DNA of 64,000 bases from Bacteroidales bacterium (GTDB lineage: Bacteria; Bacteroidota; Bacteroidia; Bacteroidales; UBA932). Within the stretch, counting starts at the first letter, position 1; each line of letters opens with the position of its first letter. The DNA is taken from NCBI GenBank assembly GCA_016290385.1, contig JAEETO010000003.1, forward strand, positions 1 to 64,000, given 5' to 3'. The notes beneath the pieces are model-generated. The model saw nothing but the letters and a program-made list of their open reading frames with translations, ran no database searches and was not told the DNA's origin. This document shows, in pieces, positions 43,531 to 53,152 of this stretch. The position numbers and the translations under genes are program-made.

Positions 43531-45501
43531 TTACTGAAGCATTTCTGATAATAGTGCGTCCATATGGGCATAGTCGCGGAGGAGCCAGAGGACATAGCGG
43601 ATGTCAACGCAGATGCAGCGGTTCATGGCGTCGACGAAATAGGTGTCGCCGGCCAGCGACTCCTTGTTGCCGTCGAAGGCCAGGCCGATCAGTTCACCTT
43701 TGGCGTTGAGCACCGGCGAACCCGAGTTACCGCCCGTGATATCGTTGTCCGTCAGGAAATTGACGGGAATCTCCGGGTTGCTCTGCAACAGCTCCCGGAA
43801 GTCCGGTTTCAGCGTGAATTCGTAGTCATCGGGGTTGAATTTCTCCAGGATGCCTGCCGTCCGTGTGCGGGAGGCCAGCGACACCGCGTCGCGCGGCTCG
43901 ATGGGTCGCACCTTGCCGTAAGTGATGCGCATGGTGGAGTTCGCATCAGGATACATCGGCTGCTTCTTGGCCAGCTTCATCTGATAAACCGCGTCTTTGA
44001 ATTCTTTCTCCAGGGAACTCTTGCTCACGCCTGCCTCGATTTCATCGCGTTTCTCGTTGAACTGCACGATCTTGCACGAAGTGAGCGCATCGTGGATGTG
44101 CCCGTCGAACACCTCGTTGAGCATGGCATCGACATCCCCGCCGAAGCGGTCATAGAGACCACGCAGATAGTCTCCCCAATAGTCACGGCGCACATATTTG
44201 AAGAACTGGTTGAGCGAATAGCGCAACAGGTCGCGCTCCACCCGCATGTCGAGCGACGCCAACTCCTTGGCCGCCATCACCGTATCACCCCGCTGCAAGG
44301 CATTGGAATAGCGGTGCAGGTTGGTGCCGCGCACCAGCGTCTCCTGAAAATAGACGATCTGCTGGTTGATGCCCGCCACATCTTCGTATTTCTGGCCCAG
44401 ACGGTAGATCAGGTTGGAATTGCCCAGCCATTTCTGGAGCTGCTGCTCCTCGGTCCGCTTCGCGTCGACCACGCCGAAACGGTTGTAGCAATAGATCTCA
44501 CCTTCGCGAATCTCCTGCACGTTGCTCAGGCTGAAATAACGGTCGGCATATTTGAGGCGGACGGCCACGTCCTCGTTCATCCATTTGTCCATGATCTTCA
44601 TCTGGTCGAGCCGGAACTGCGCCTGGATGGGATTCTGGATCTGCAGGATCTCCTCGACGGCATAGGAAGACGCATAGCGGTTGGTCCGTCCGGGATAGCC
44701 GATGACCATGGTGAAATCTCCGTCCTTGATTCCGGCCTGTGAGATCTTCAGGATCTTTCGGGGATGCATCGGCACGTTTTCGGGCGCGTATTCCGCCGGC
44801 GAACCGTCGGGCGCCGTATAGATGCGGTAGATGGCAAAATCTCCCTTATGCTGCGGCCACTCCCAGTTGTCGGTGTCGCCGCCGAACGACGCGACGCTCA
44901 CCGGCGGCGCCGCTACCAGCCGCACGTCGCGATACACCTGATAGAGCGCCATGTAAAACTTGTTGCCATTGTAGTACGACGAGCAGATGAGTTCACCCTG
45001 GCCTTCGTAGATCTTGCCGTACTTCTCTTCGACCTGACGATATACCCGCCGCATGGCCATGGGCTTGTGCGCGACGTCGAACTCCTGGCGCAAGGCCTGG
45101 ACTTCGTCGGTCACGTCCCATATCTTCTTGAGGAAATAGATGGCCTGCCCCTTGACGGGAAGTTCCTCATCGCGCCGCATGGCCCAGAAACCGTCTTCCA
45201 GATAGTTGTGGCCCAGGGTGCTCAAGGCGTGGATGTCGCTGTAGGCACAGTGATGGTTGGTGATCATCAGGCCGTCGTTCGAGATCATGCTGCCGGTGCA
45301 GCCGAAAGCGAGGGCCACCACGGCGTCGGAGAGGCTTTCCTGCTCCTCATCGTAGAGCACCTTGGCGTCGAGCTTGAGGCCGGCCGCCTTCATCCGCTTC
45401 TCCAGGGCGCGGTCGATGGTGTTGATCATCCACATGCCTTCGTCGGCGAAGGCCGTTGCGGCGCACAACGTCAGCGCTGCCGCCAGTATCCATTTTTTCA
45501 T
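43531..45501 (-). CDS. S46 dipeptidyl peptidase, DPP7-type
   Basis: A 656-residue periplasmic serine dipeptidyl peptidase with a signal peptide (ends TAFA) and an intact triad: His in ITNHHCAY (83/84), Asp in GGDTDNWEWP (209-211), Ser593 in GGNSGSPV. The residue 18 after the catalytic serine is Gly611 (FDGN). In the P. gingivalis enzymes this position is Gly in DPP7 (hydrophobic P1) and Arg in DPP11 (acidic P1), so DPP7-like specificity is predicted. It releases dipeptides for amino-acid-based growth. The ATG at 45501 opens the signal peptide. Confidence 0.93.
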   Translation of the reverse strand: MKKWILAAALTLCAATAFADEGMWMINTIDRALEKRMKAAGLKLDAKVLYDEEQESLSDAVVALAFGCTGSMISNDGLMITNHHCAYSDIHALSTLGHNYLEDGFWAMRRDEELPVKGQAIYFLKKIWDVTDEVQALRQEFDVAHKPMAMRRVYRQVEEKYGKIYEGQGELICSSYYNGNKFYMALYQVYRDVRLVAAPPVSVASFGGDTDNWEWPQHKGDFAIYRIYTAPDGSPAEYAPENVPMHPRKILKISQAGIKDGDFTMVIGYPGRTNRYASSYAVEEILQIQNPIQAQFRLDQMKIMDKWMNEDVAVRLKYADRYFSLSNVQEIREGEIYCYNRFGVVDAKRTEEQQLQKWLGNSNLIYRLGQKYEDVAGINQQIVYFQETLVRGTNLHRYSNALQRGDTVMAAKELASLDMRVERDLLRYSLNQFFKYVRRDYWGDYLRGLYDRFGGDVDAMLNEVFDGHIHDALTSCKIVQFNEKRDEIEAGVSKSSLEKEFKDAVYQMKLAKKQPMYPDANSTMRITYGKVRPIEPRDAVSLASRTRTAGILEKFNPDDYEFTLKPDFRELLQSNPEIPVNFLTDNDITGGNSGSPVLNAKGELIGLAFDGNKESLAGDTYFVDAMNRCICVDIRYVLWLLRDYAHMDALLSEMLQ

Positions 45502-45542
45502 CTGCAATGTAAGCATTTAATTATCAACGTTTTATATAAACT

Positions 45543-45567
45543 CACCCCTTTCTCTGAAAAGGGGGTG
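45543..45567. terminator. Hairpin between the DUF6850-like and S46 genes
   Basis: A CACCCCTTT/AAAGGGGTG-type stem with one bulge and a short loop. It could end the upstream operon, although the T-run is weak. Confidence 0.4.
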
Positions 45568-45619
45568 ATTTTCCATAATCACCTATGTATCAGCTGCGTA
45601 CATTGCAGCGAAAGAGCGG

Positions 45620-47035
45620 TTAAAAAATAAAGCCGAGCGTCAGCGAGGCGGCGTGGCGCGTGCCGTCGTCATCGAGGCGGGTCGAGGACTCGATGCTGTA
45701 GTGCGCCTGCACATAGCAGCGGCCGCTGGCCGAAGACCATTTCAGGTCCAACGCACCCAGATAGTTGTTCCCTTCCCAATAGTCCCACTGCCTCAGCAAC
45801 GGCTCCTTCAACTGCCATTTCGTTACATCACTGTACGTATCATAATCCATAGCGTAACCGAGCATCGGCGTCAGCCTGACAGGACCCAGGGGAATCGATA
45901 CGCCCAGCGTTGTAGTGAACGTATGATAGCGCTGGACGAAGTGCTGCGGATATTCGGTATAGGTGTGCTCAAAGCCCAGGTTGGAAAGCCCCACCAGCAT
46001 CTGCCATGACGTACCGAAAGTATAGCGCACTTTCTCGAGATGCGACCGCCGCCAATAGCAGAACACCGGGTCGCCGTAGGTCACCCAGACGCGGATGCGC
46101 GAAGCAGGATCGAGTTCCTGCCGCTGGAGGGGACGGAAACCCTGCATCGTCGAATAAGTAAAGGAGGCCTCAACGACATGCGCCGGCCCGAACGACAGCG
46201 ACAGCTCGTCTTCCCAGGTCCAGGAACGCGTCGTACCGAACTGCTGGTTGTTGTAGCCGACTTCGGTCTGCGCACTCTGCTGCCAGGAAGCCCGCAAATC
46301 GTTGTGCAGGGCGGTCCGGCCGGCCGACCAGTCGAACTGGAAGCCGCCGAAGTAACGGTTGTTCTCCTTGAAGCGACGGTTCTCCGCGCTCGCATAGCCG
46401 CTGCCATGAACGACCCAGAGGCCATAGACATCGAAGAGTATATGCTCCACGCTCGATGAAATCTGCGTGTACTCCACCCGCTCCGTCGTGCGCTCGTAGC
46501 CCAGATTCAGGCCCAGGCCGACACCGCCGGTCCGCCAATGGACACCTGGCGACACCCGGAAATCCATGAACGTATTCTTGTTGCGCAGGTCTTTGTGCTT
46601 GGCCATCAGCGCCACGTCGTAGGACAGGTCCAGGCCAAGCGACCAGTGATCGCCGAGCGGCAGGCCCGCGCCCGCCTCCATCGCGTAGCGCTCCAGCGAG
46701 AGATTTCCCGGAATCGAGTCGGCCAGCATGAAAGGTGTCTCCAAAGGGTTGATCCAGCCGCGCCAGGTACTGCCCGTCGCGTATTCATAACCGTAACCGA
46801 AATGCCCGTACAGGCTCACCTTGCCCAACTTCTGCCGCGAAGAAGCATCGAGCGTCCCCTGCAGCGCAGAAGCCGGCATGTAGACATCCCGCAGCCGCCC
46901 CGTCTCGCCGCTCACGCCCAGCGACACATCCACATACGACGTATCCGTCAGCACCAGCCTTGCCGCATTCCTTTCCTGCGCCCCCGTGGCCAGACTCAGC
47001 ATCATCAGTAGTACTATGATAGCCAGTTTCTTCAT
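45620..47035 (-). CDS. DUF6850-like outer-membrane beta-barrel protein
   Basis: A 471-residue protein with a signal peptide (ends ATGAQ) and amphipathic beta strands throughout (KVSLYGHFGYGYEYATGS, SWSLGL-type, YGYAMDY-type), ending SLTLGFIF, a typical barrel terminus. It overlaps the DUF4876-like gene by 4 bp (ATGA) and ends a five-gene operon. The name is from memory of the TonB receptor / DUF4876 / DUF6850 arrangement. Function unknown. Confidence 0.65.
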   Translation of the reverse strand: MKKLAIIVLLMMLSLATGAQERNAARLVLTDTSYVDVSLGVSGETGRLRDVYMPASALQGTLDASSRQKLGKVSLYGHFGYGYEYATGSTWRGWINPLETPFMLADSIPGNLSLERYAMEAGAGLPLGDHWSLGLDLSYDVALMAKHKDLRNKNTFMDFRVSPGVHWRTGGVGLGLNLGYERTTERVEYTQISSSVEHILFDVYGLWVVHGSGYASAENRRFKENNRYFGGFQFDWSAGRTALHNDLRASWQQSAQTEVGYNNQQFGTTRSWTWEDELSLSFGPAHVVEASFTYSTMQGFRPLQRQELDPASRIRVWVTYGDPVFCYWRRSHLEKVRYTFGTSWQMLVGLSNLGFEHTYTEYPQHFVQRYHTFTTTLGVSIPLGPVRLTPMLGYAMDYDTYSDVTKWQLKEPLLRQWDYWEGNNYLGALDLKWSSASGRCYVQAHYSIESSTRLDDDGTRHAASLTLGFIF

Positions 47036-48231
47036 CGCAGTCTCGGTTGAGGATCGCTGTCGGGAATGAAATCAGCATCCGAATTGTTCGTATCCATGAA
47101 AACTTCGATTCCCTGATCGTGGAAATCAAGCTTGCGCGTCACGCACTTGCCCGAATAGTGCCCCGAACGCATCCAAACATACGACGCGTCCACCGTGCCC
47201 GGCAACCGTTTGATCGCGCCAGCCGGCGAATCGACACATTCCACACCATCGAGAATCCAGTCCTTCGCAATGTGCCAGTACTTCGTGCCCGAACTCTTTC
47301 CCGGCTCGAATCCCTCCCAGATATCCGCCTGCGCCTGCCAAGCCGTCACACCCATCGAAGGACGGAACACCACGATCGCCGGACTATGGATTGACAGCGC
47401 CCAGGCATTGCCCTGGCCTGTCATGTAAAGCACCATCGGCACCACCCCCGCCGCAATCTCATGCCGTGAAAGCGTCTCCGACCAGCAGCCGAAATGCGCC
47501 CGGTTCAACTGCAGCGCCGACGTGGCCCGCCCACGGTGGTCCACCGCCGCGATGCACGCCACCACCGCCGACTCGCCCGGCGCCAAAGGATAGGTGTGCC
47601 CGTCGCCCGGGAACATCCAGAACATCTGCGCGATCGGAATCGTGTCACGCCCAGCCCAGGCATTGTTGCCCGTCGTCGAATTGTAAGGATAAATCGCTGC
47701 CAGGCACAGCGAATCAAGATAGACGGTCTGCCCGCCCGGACCCGCGTTGTTGTAGATCTCGATATACGTGTCTTTCGTATAATTGGCCCCTTCCAGCGTC
47801 GAAGACCCGTGGAAATAGGCCTCCCGGATGATCACCGGATTGGGGACCACCACGTTGAGCAGAATCTCCAGCAGCGGCTCGCGCGCCTGTCCCTGCGCAT
47901 CGATCAGACTGGTTCCCGTCAGCAGGAACTCCTCGCTCGCCCCGTTGACGGCGATGCGGGTGCTCGTAAACCAACCCGCCGCCATCACATCGTATTTCCC
48001 GGGCTGCACCTCGAAATGCACCCGGCCCGAAGCGTCCGGATGCTTGATGTAGCCGAAGTCGGCGTTCTTGTTCTGCAGCCGCACCTCGAGTTGCGTGAGG
48101 TCGATGGTCACCGGCTCATCCGGACGCAGCACCAGCTGCACGTCCACCGCCGCCACGCAGGGCGCCTCGCGGTAGCAAGCAGGAGTCGCCAGCAACACGC
48201 AGAAACCAACTATCAAGGCAATTCGTCTCAT
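47032..48231 (-). CDS. DUF4876-like lipoprotein
   Basis: A 399-residue lipoprotein (lipobox ATPAC, Cys19). A first beta domain (about 30-125) of carboxypeptidase-regulatory style (VHFEVQPGKYDVMAAGW) is followed by a longer domain with EAYFHGSSTLEGANYTKDTYIEIYNN and LAPGESAVVACIA, resembling lamin-tail/DUF4876 folds. It starts 3 bp after the TonB receptor and is probably its surface partner. No metal or enzyme motif is evident. Confidence 0.65.
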   Translation of the reverse strand: MRRIALIVGFCVLLATPACYREAPCVAAVDVQLVLRPDEPVTIDLTQLEVRLQNKNADFGYIKHPDASGRVHFEVQPGKYDVMAAGWFTSTRIAVNGASEEFLLTGTSLIDAQGQAREPLLEILLNVVVPNPVIIREAYFHGSSTLEGANYTKDTYIEIYNNAGPGGQTVYLDSLCLAAIYPYNSTTGNNAWAGRDTIPIAQMFWMFPGDGHTYPLAPGESAVVACIAAVDHRGRATSALQLNRAHFGCWSETLSRHEIAAGVVPMVLYMTGQGNAWALSIHSPAIVVFRPSMGVTAWQAQADIWEGFEPGKSSGTKYWHIAKDWILDGVECVDSPAGAIKRLPGTVDASYVWMRSGHYSGKCVTRKLDFHDQGIEVFMDTNNSDADFIPDSDPQPRLR

Positions 48232-48234
48232 AGG

Positions 48235-51105
48235 CTAACGGATGGATATTTTGACTTCCGCGCCGAAATAAAGCGGCGTGTTGCGGTCGTTCGGATACTG
48301 GGTGACGGTATTGCGGACACGGCCCCGCAGGTTCAGGAAGTTGTTGGCGTAGAACGAAACAGTCGCCCATTTGCCAATCTCCTTCGACAGGCGGATGTTC
48401 AGCATCCCGTAAAAAGGATAGCCCTGCCGGACGTAGTATGTATCTGTGTTGGTGGTCAGGATGAGATTGCGGTACTGCGGATCCTGCGCCATCTCGTCGG
48501 TAAACGGCTGGAAGCGGCCGGCACGGTCCATGATGTACAGCGGGCAGACCTTCCAGGTTCCGGCCTCCGGATCGTAGACCGCCATGTCCCTGCCCTCGAA
48601 ATTGCAGATATTGCGGGAACTCTCGAAGAAAACCATCTGCGCGGTGAGCGTCACCACCATGGCCAGTTGCGGAATGTGCGTGATGAAACGCACGTTGGTG
48701 TTGAAACGGTCCTTGACCGACCCGTTCGAAGTCGTGGAGGAACCGCCGTAGATGCCGACCCAGGGATAGCTTCGCCCGTTGGAGGTGCCGGCATAGAGCC
48801 GCTGTGTGTAAGAAGTGCTGCGTGATTCGATGTGCATCCAGGCACCGCTTACGTTGACAGACGTTTCGATGGCTGGAATCTTGGCCATGTCGAGCGTGAA
48901 TTCCACTCCCCACTTGTCGGTGGCGATGTCGTTGGCAGGGCGCGACAGCGAGAGGAAGGTGGTGTCGGTGATGACGGGCAGCGGCTGGCCGTCCATCTTC
49001 ACGCTGCCGATCTGCCATTGGAGATCCGCCCCGGAAGGCAGCACGACCTGCGAAGGCGCGCCATTCTTCCAGGTGTAGCCATAACGACTGTAGACCATCG
49101 GCGTGTATTCCGTGACAAAGCCATACCCGTCGCGCATCTGTTCGAAGAAGCCCACCAGCGAGCCGCTCACGCGTCCGGCGTCGAATTCAAGGCCCGCCTC
49201 ACTATTGCGGCTCCGCTGCAGCTTGAGCGAAGGATTGGTGGTCTCGGCCCGCTGGGTGGTCACCACCGCGAGGCCGAAATTGTTGGCATCGAAGTCGTTG
49301 TAGTAGAACGACACCATGTCCTTGTAGGCCGGCTCGGGATAAAGATAGATCATCGACGGCATTTTGGAAGTCAGGCCCCAGCCGCCGCGCAGCACCAGCT
49401 GCCGCAAGCCCGAACTGCGTTTGACCAGCGTATAGCGCGCATTCACGCGGGGTTCGATGCCGAAAAAGGCACCCGTGTTGATGCCCGAGGCCAAGATGGT
49501 GTTGAAGCGGGCGCCAGCCTGAATTTCGAGCAGCGTGCCGCCGATGGGAAACTTGAGATTGTCTTCCACATAACCCGTGAGCGCATGCAGGAAGGGGATG
49601 TCACGATAGGAGCGCTCCCTGAAAGCGGTAGCGGAACCCGGTGAAGGCGGCATCGTCGGATCGAAGACCTTGCCCCGGCCGACGTTGCCCTGACTCTTCC
49701 ACTCGAAACCGGCGAGCACCTTATTTGTCACTGCGCCGTACTTTCCCGTCTGGTGCGCAGTCAGCTTGGCCTGCGCATCGATCGGCCGGCCATAGACCTT
49801 CACGTCGGAATAATACTGGGCGGGCGTGAAAAAGGCTTCGTTCTCGCCGTCGTACATGGCCGTTGATGTAGGCGTGCGACCAGCGGAACCCTGATACACC
49901 CGGCTGCGGGAGAACTGGTCGGTGATGCTGCCGGCCACGAGATACTCCAGGTTGGTGATCCAGGGCTTGTTGAGAATCCAGCGGCCGTTCACACCCAGAC
50001 GAAGGCCGCGGTCGCGCGACTGTGAAAGCTCGTCCAGGTCGAGATCAGGATCGCTGGCATTGGTGGCATTCGACCAGTTGCCGCGCAGCTTGGCGTTGAC
50101 CGTGAACCGGCCGCGGAAATTTCCCGACCAGCCGGCCTGGAAATTTACCCGGTTGTAAGCCGAAGAAGGCGTGCGCACGTCACTGGCTGCATGCGCATAG
50201 TCGGCGTCGAAGTTGATCACGCCGCCTTTTTCTCCCAGCGAATAACCTTTGCCAAAGGATATCTGCTTGAGCTGCGGATCGGCCTTGAGGCGGATTTCCC
50301 ACGGCGTCACGCCCGCCTTGGTCTTGACCACCACGGCGCCCGAAGTGAGGTCGCCATAGACCACCGACGGAATGCCGCGGATCACCTCGACCGATTCGAT
50401 GTTGTCGGTCGAAATCTGGCGGGAGTCCACGCCACCGCCAGCCGTTGAAGCCACATTGCTTTCCCCGCCGCCCATCGCCGTTCCCGTCGAGAGCATCTGC
50501 AGGTTGGCATCGTTCGAGAACGAGGCGCCGTCCACGATCAGCGCCGTGCCTGCCACGTTGGCGGCGTTCGTGCCGATGTCGCGGATGGAAAGGGTTCCCA
50601 CCTGTGTCAGAGAAGGATTCTCTGTGACGCTGCCGGGCAGCAGCTGCATCACGTCACGCAGGCTGGAGGGCTGGATATGCTCCAGCGTCTGCTTGGAAAT
50701 CTTCGATGCCGTGGTCATCTCGCCGCCTTCCTTGGCGGTGACCACCACTTCGTCGAGCGTCAGGCTCGAAATGGCCAGCTCCACTTTCAGGCGGGAGATA
50801 TTGCCTTTGACTTCCAGGGGCAACTTCAGCGTCTTGTACCCCAGAAGATCGAATTCGAGCTCATGCTTGCCGGCCGGCACGGCTGCCAGTTCAAAGCGGC
50901 CGTCGGCATCGGTCACGGCCCAAAGCCCCAACTCGCGGATGACGACCGAGGCCATGACCACCGGCTCGCCGGAGCCGCGCTCGACCACCGTCCCGGCCAC
51001 TTTGAACCGGGACGGCGTCTGGGCGGGGGACATAGTGAAACTGCCTGCCACCAAAGTGGCAAGCAGCAGCACGAAGCGGACGGCCTTGTTATAGCGTCCG
51101 CACAT
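48235..51105 (-). CDS. TonB-dependent receptor
   Basis: A 956-residue outer-membrane receptor with a signal region (ends SPAQ), a carboxypeptidase-D-like domain (about 33-115, VAGTVVERGSGEPV), a plug with TLSIRDIGTNAANVAGTAL-type, IESVEVIRGIPSVVYGDLTSGAVVVKTK, and a barrel ending YFGAEVKISIR. It is not closely related to the two Oar-like receptors. It lies 3 bp from both neighbours in an operon with BACON lipoproteins upstream and DUF4876/DUF6850-like genes downstream. No SusD-like gene is present, so polysaccharide uptake is not implied. Confidence 0.92.
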   Translation of the reverse strand: MCGRYNKAVRFVLLLATLVAGSFTMSPAQTPSRFKVAGTVVERGSGEPVVMASVVIRELGLWAVTDADGRFELAAVPAGKHELEFDLLGYKTLKLPLEVKGNISRLKVELAISSLTLDEVVVTAKEGGEMTTASKISKQTLEHIQPSSLRDVMQLLPGSVTENPSLTQVGTLSIRDIGTNAANVAGTALIVDGASFSNDANLQMLSTGTAMGGGESNVASTAGGGVDSRQISTDNIESVEVIRGIPSVVYGDLTSGAVVVKTKAGVTPWEIRLKADPQLKQISFGKGYSLGEKGGVINFDADYAHAASDVRTPSSAYNRVNFQAGWSGNFRGRFTVNAKLRGNWSNATNASDPDLDLDELSQSRDRGLRLGVNGRWILNKPWITNLEYLVAGSITDQFSRSRVYQGSAGRTPTSTAMYDGENEAFFTPAQYYSDVKVYGRPIDAQAKLTAHQTGKYGAVTNKVLAGFEWKSQGNVGRGKVFDPTMPPSPGSATAFRERSYRDIPFLHALTGYVEDNLKFPIGGTLLEIQAGARFNTILASGINTGAFFGIEPRVNARYTLVKRSSGLRQLVLRGGWGLTSKMPSMIYLYPEPAYKDMVSFYYNDFDANNFGLAVVTTQRAETTNPSLKLQRSRNSEAGLEFDAGRVSGSLVGFFEQMRDGYGFVTEYTPMVYSRYGYTWKNGAPSQVVLPSGADLQWQIGSVKMDGQPLPVITDTTFLSLSRPANDIATDKWGVEFTLDMAKIPAIETSVNVSGAWMHIESRSTSYTQRLYAGTSNGRSYPWVGIYGGSSTTSNGSVKDRFNTNVRFITHIPQLAMVVTLTAQMVFFESSRNICNFEGRDMAVYDPEAGTWKVCPLYIMDRAGRFQPFTDEMAQDPQYRNLILTTNTDTYYVRQGYPFYGMLNIRLSKEIGKWATVSFYANNFLNLRGRVRNTVTQYPNDRNTPLYFGAEVKISIR

Positions 51106-51108
51106 GGT

Positions 51109-52470
51109 TTAGTTGTTGTCCTTGACGCAACGCAGCGAAGCCGCCGAACGGAAACCGACGTTGGAGCCGTTGCAGGTATACTCTGCCTCCGTGGCCTTGT
51201 TGGTCATGGGCATGAATCCGGTAAACATGACATTCTTGATGCCGCTTCCCGGATCGTCTTTCGTATTGTAAGTGATGGATGCGAAGCTCGAACCGCAATA
51301 GAAACCCGAAGCCAGCCACTCATAGCCCTTCAGCGCGCCCATCAGCGTACCGGTGGTCTTGGTCAAGTCGTTGATCGTGACGGCGCCCCAGGGATGCATG
51401 TTGAAGCCATCCGCATTGAGCATGGCGATGGAACCATTGGCTCCGTCATAATAGGGAGCCTCAGGATTGGTCGCTGCTCCCACGCTCTTGCCAACCAGGC
51501 TGACGATATCGGCTTTGGTCGGGACATGCCAGCCTTCCGGGCAGATACCTTGTCTGCCTTCCACGGCCTTTGCCTTCTCTTCCGTTGTAATGTCTCCCAA
51601 ACTCAGGCCCAGTGCCACCTCGCTCTGATAGAGATAGCCGCGTTCCTTGATGTCTGCGGAAGATGTCGAGAAAACAGCTGCACCGTTTTCATAAACCAGC
51701 GGATAATAAATGCCTGCGAGCACATTTCCGGCATCGGATGAGGGAGTCCTGCCGTTGGGAACATACCGGAGGTTTTCGGTCATCCACCATTTGCCGTCCT
51801 TCATCTTTTTCACCTTGTAGGTCTCTCCGGCATATACAAGGATGCCGCCGGCCTGGACGACGACAGCCGAGACGTCGACGCCACCTGCGGCAGTCTTGCA
51901 GGAGAGCTGGAAATAGAGGTCGCGGTCTTCCAGGCCCGGGTTGACAGGAACCGTCACCTCGACGGCCGTCGTGCCGGCGTCGCCGCCAGATACGTTAAAT
52001 TCGACGTCACCCACGCAGAACATCGTCCAGGGAGCGTTGGCCGTCACCGTCATCTTGATGACTCCGCCCGAGGCAGAAACTTTCTCGCCATCGGCATTGA
52101 CGATCTCGTCGATCTTGATCGAAGCGCTGCCGGCCGGGCAGAGCTGGCTGATCGAGACGGTCTGACGGGCCGTTTCGCCACGGCTGGTGCAGACGACGCT
52201 GACGCTCGCGCTCTGGAAAGAGGCGGTGGTGTTGGGCTTGACCGTAATGGTGAAATAGCCGTTTCCGGTACCGGAGGAAGGAGAAACGCTGACGATGCCG
52301 CTGTTGTCGGGAGTGACGTCCCAGACATTGTTGGCGGTTACCTCGATGGACTGGGAACCGCCCGCTTCGCTGAATTCAAGGGCGGTCTTGCTGAGCGAGA
52401 GGACCGGAGCCGGTTCGCAGGCCGCAAAAAGGAAAAGGCCTGCCGCTAAGATTACAATAAACTTTTTCAT
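51109..52470 (-). CDS. BACON lipoprotein with FISUMP-type C-terminal domain
   Basis: A 453-residue lipoprotein (lipobox FAAC, Cys18). Two BACON-like domains (about 20-115 and 115-210) precede a FISUMP (Fib_succ_major) domain with GKWWMTENLRYVPNG, GICPEGWHVPTKADI and GFRSAASLRCVKD. Such proteins often bind ligands at the cell surface. It is second in the operon, 22 bp after the first BACON gene and 3 bp before the TonB receptor. Confidence 0.8.
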   Translation of the reverse strand: MKKFIVILAAGLFLFAACEPAPVLSLSKTALEFSEAGGSQSIEVTANNVWDVTPDNSGIVSVSPSSGTGNGYFTITVKPNTTASFQSASVSVVCTSRGETARQTVSISQLCPAGSASIKIDEIVNADGEKVSASGGVIKMTVTANAPWTMFCVGDVEFNVSGGDAGTTAVEVTVPVNPGLEDRDLYFQLSCKTAAGGVDVSAVVVQAGGILVYAGETYKVKKMKDGKWWMTENLRYVPNGRTPSSDAGNVLAGIYYPLVYENGAAVFSTSSADIKERGYLYQSEVALGLSLGDITTEEKAKAVEGRQGICPEGWHVPTKADIVSLVGKSVGAATNPEAPYYDGANGSIAMLNADGFNMHPWGAVTINDLTKTTGTLMGALKGYEWLASGFYCGSSFASITYNTKDDPGSGIKNVMFTGFMPMTNKATEAEYTCNGSNVGFRSAASLRCVKDNN

Positions 52471-52492
52471 ATGCAGTGCTTTAATTATATCA

Positions 52493-53107
52493 TCAACCCT
52501 CCTGGATCACTGTCAGTGTGACACTGACTCCGGGATGTGTCTGCAACTGGAGTTGTACCTTGAACGTCCGCGCCAGACCCTCGTCGTTGGCAGGAATGTC
52601 CAGCGTAACAGTCGTGGTATTGGGGCCGCCGCTGAGCGGTTCTGCCTGGAAATCCACACCGCCATCGACCTTCACCAGCGACCAGACTTCGTTGGAATTG
52701 ACGGAGAAGCGCACCTTGCCGCCCTCGGAGCCGATGGTCTTGACATCTTCATCCTCACAGAAAATGAAGGGATAGCAGTCCTGCGTCACCACGACGTTGG
52801 AGTTGCGGGAAAGATCGCCGTAGGTGGAGATGAACTTGAGGCGGATGGCCTTGGTATATCTTTCCGTGTTCGGGGCCACTACCACATGGACGGACGTGGT
52901 ATAATCGCCGGATGACGGGGTAACCGTCACGGCATCGTCGGAAACTTCGCAGGTCCAGCTGCCATTGGTAAAGATCACGTCGTCGAATTCGCCGCCGTCG
53001 GGGCCGAATTCAAAAGTGGACACGTCGGGCGTGACATAGAAATTGGTATCCTGGTCGCAGGACACTGCCATCAGGCAGAGGAACACAAGTAGCAGATAAC
53101 GTTTCAT
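52493..53107 (-). CDS. Two-domain BACON lipoprotein
   Basis: A 204-residue lipoprotein (lipobox MAVSC, Cys17) with two BACON-like domains: one at about 25-110 ending NVVVTQD, one at about 115-204 ending LTVIQEG. It is the first gene of the TonB receptor operon. It is divergent from another BACON lipoprotein gene, 45 bp away, with which it shares the control region. Confidence 0.8.
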   Translation of the reverse strand: MKRYLLLVFLCLMAVSCDQDTNFYVTPDVSTFEFGPDGGEFDDVIFTNGSWTCEVSDDAVTVTPSSGDYTTSVHVVVAPNTERYTKAIRLKFISTYGDLSRNSNVVVTQDCYPFIFCEDEDVKTIGSEGGKVRFSVNSNEVWSLVKVDGGVDFQAEPLSGGPNTTTVTLDIPANDEGLARTFKVQLQLQTHPGVSVTLTVIQEG

Positions 53108-53152
53108 ACTGCAAAATTATCATTTTTTTTTCATACCTTCGCATCCCAAACA

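Noticed and set aside
48235-51105. SusC-type polysaccharide receptor
   Set aside because: No SusD homologue or carbohydrate-active enzyme is adjacent; neighbours are BACON and DUF lipoproteins.
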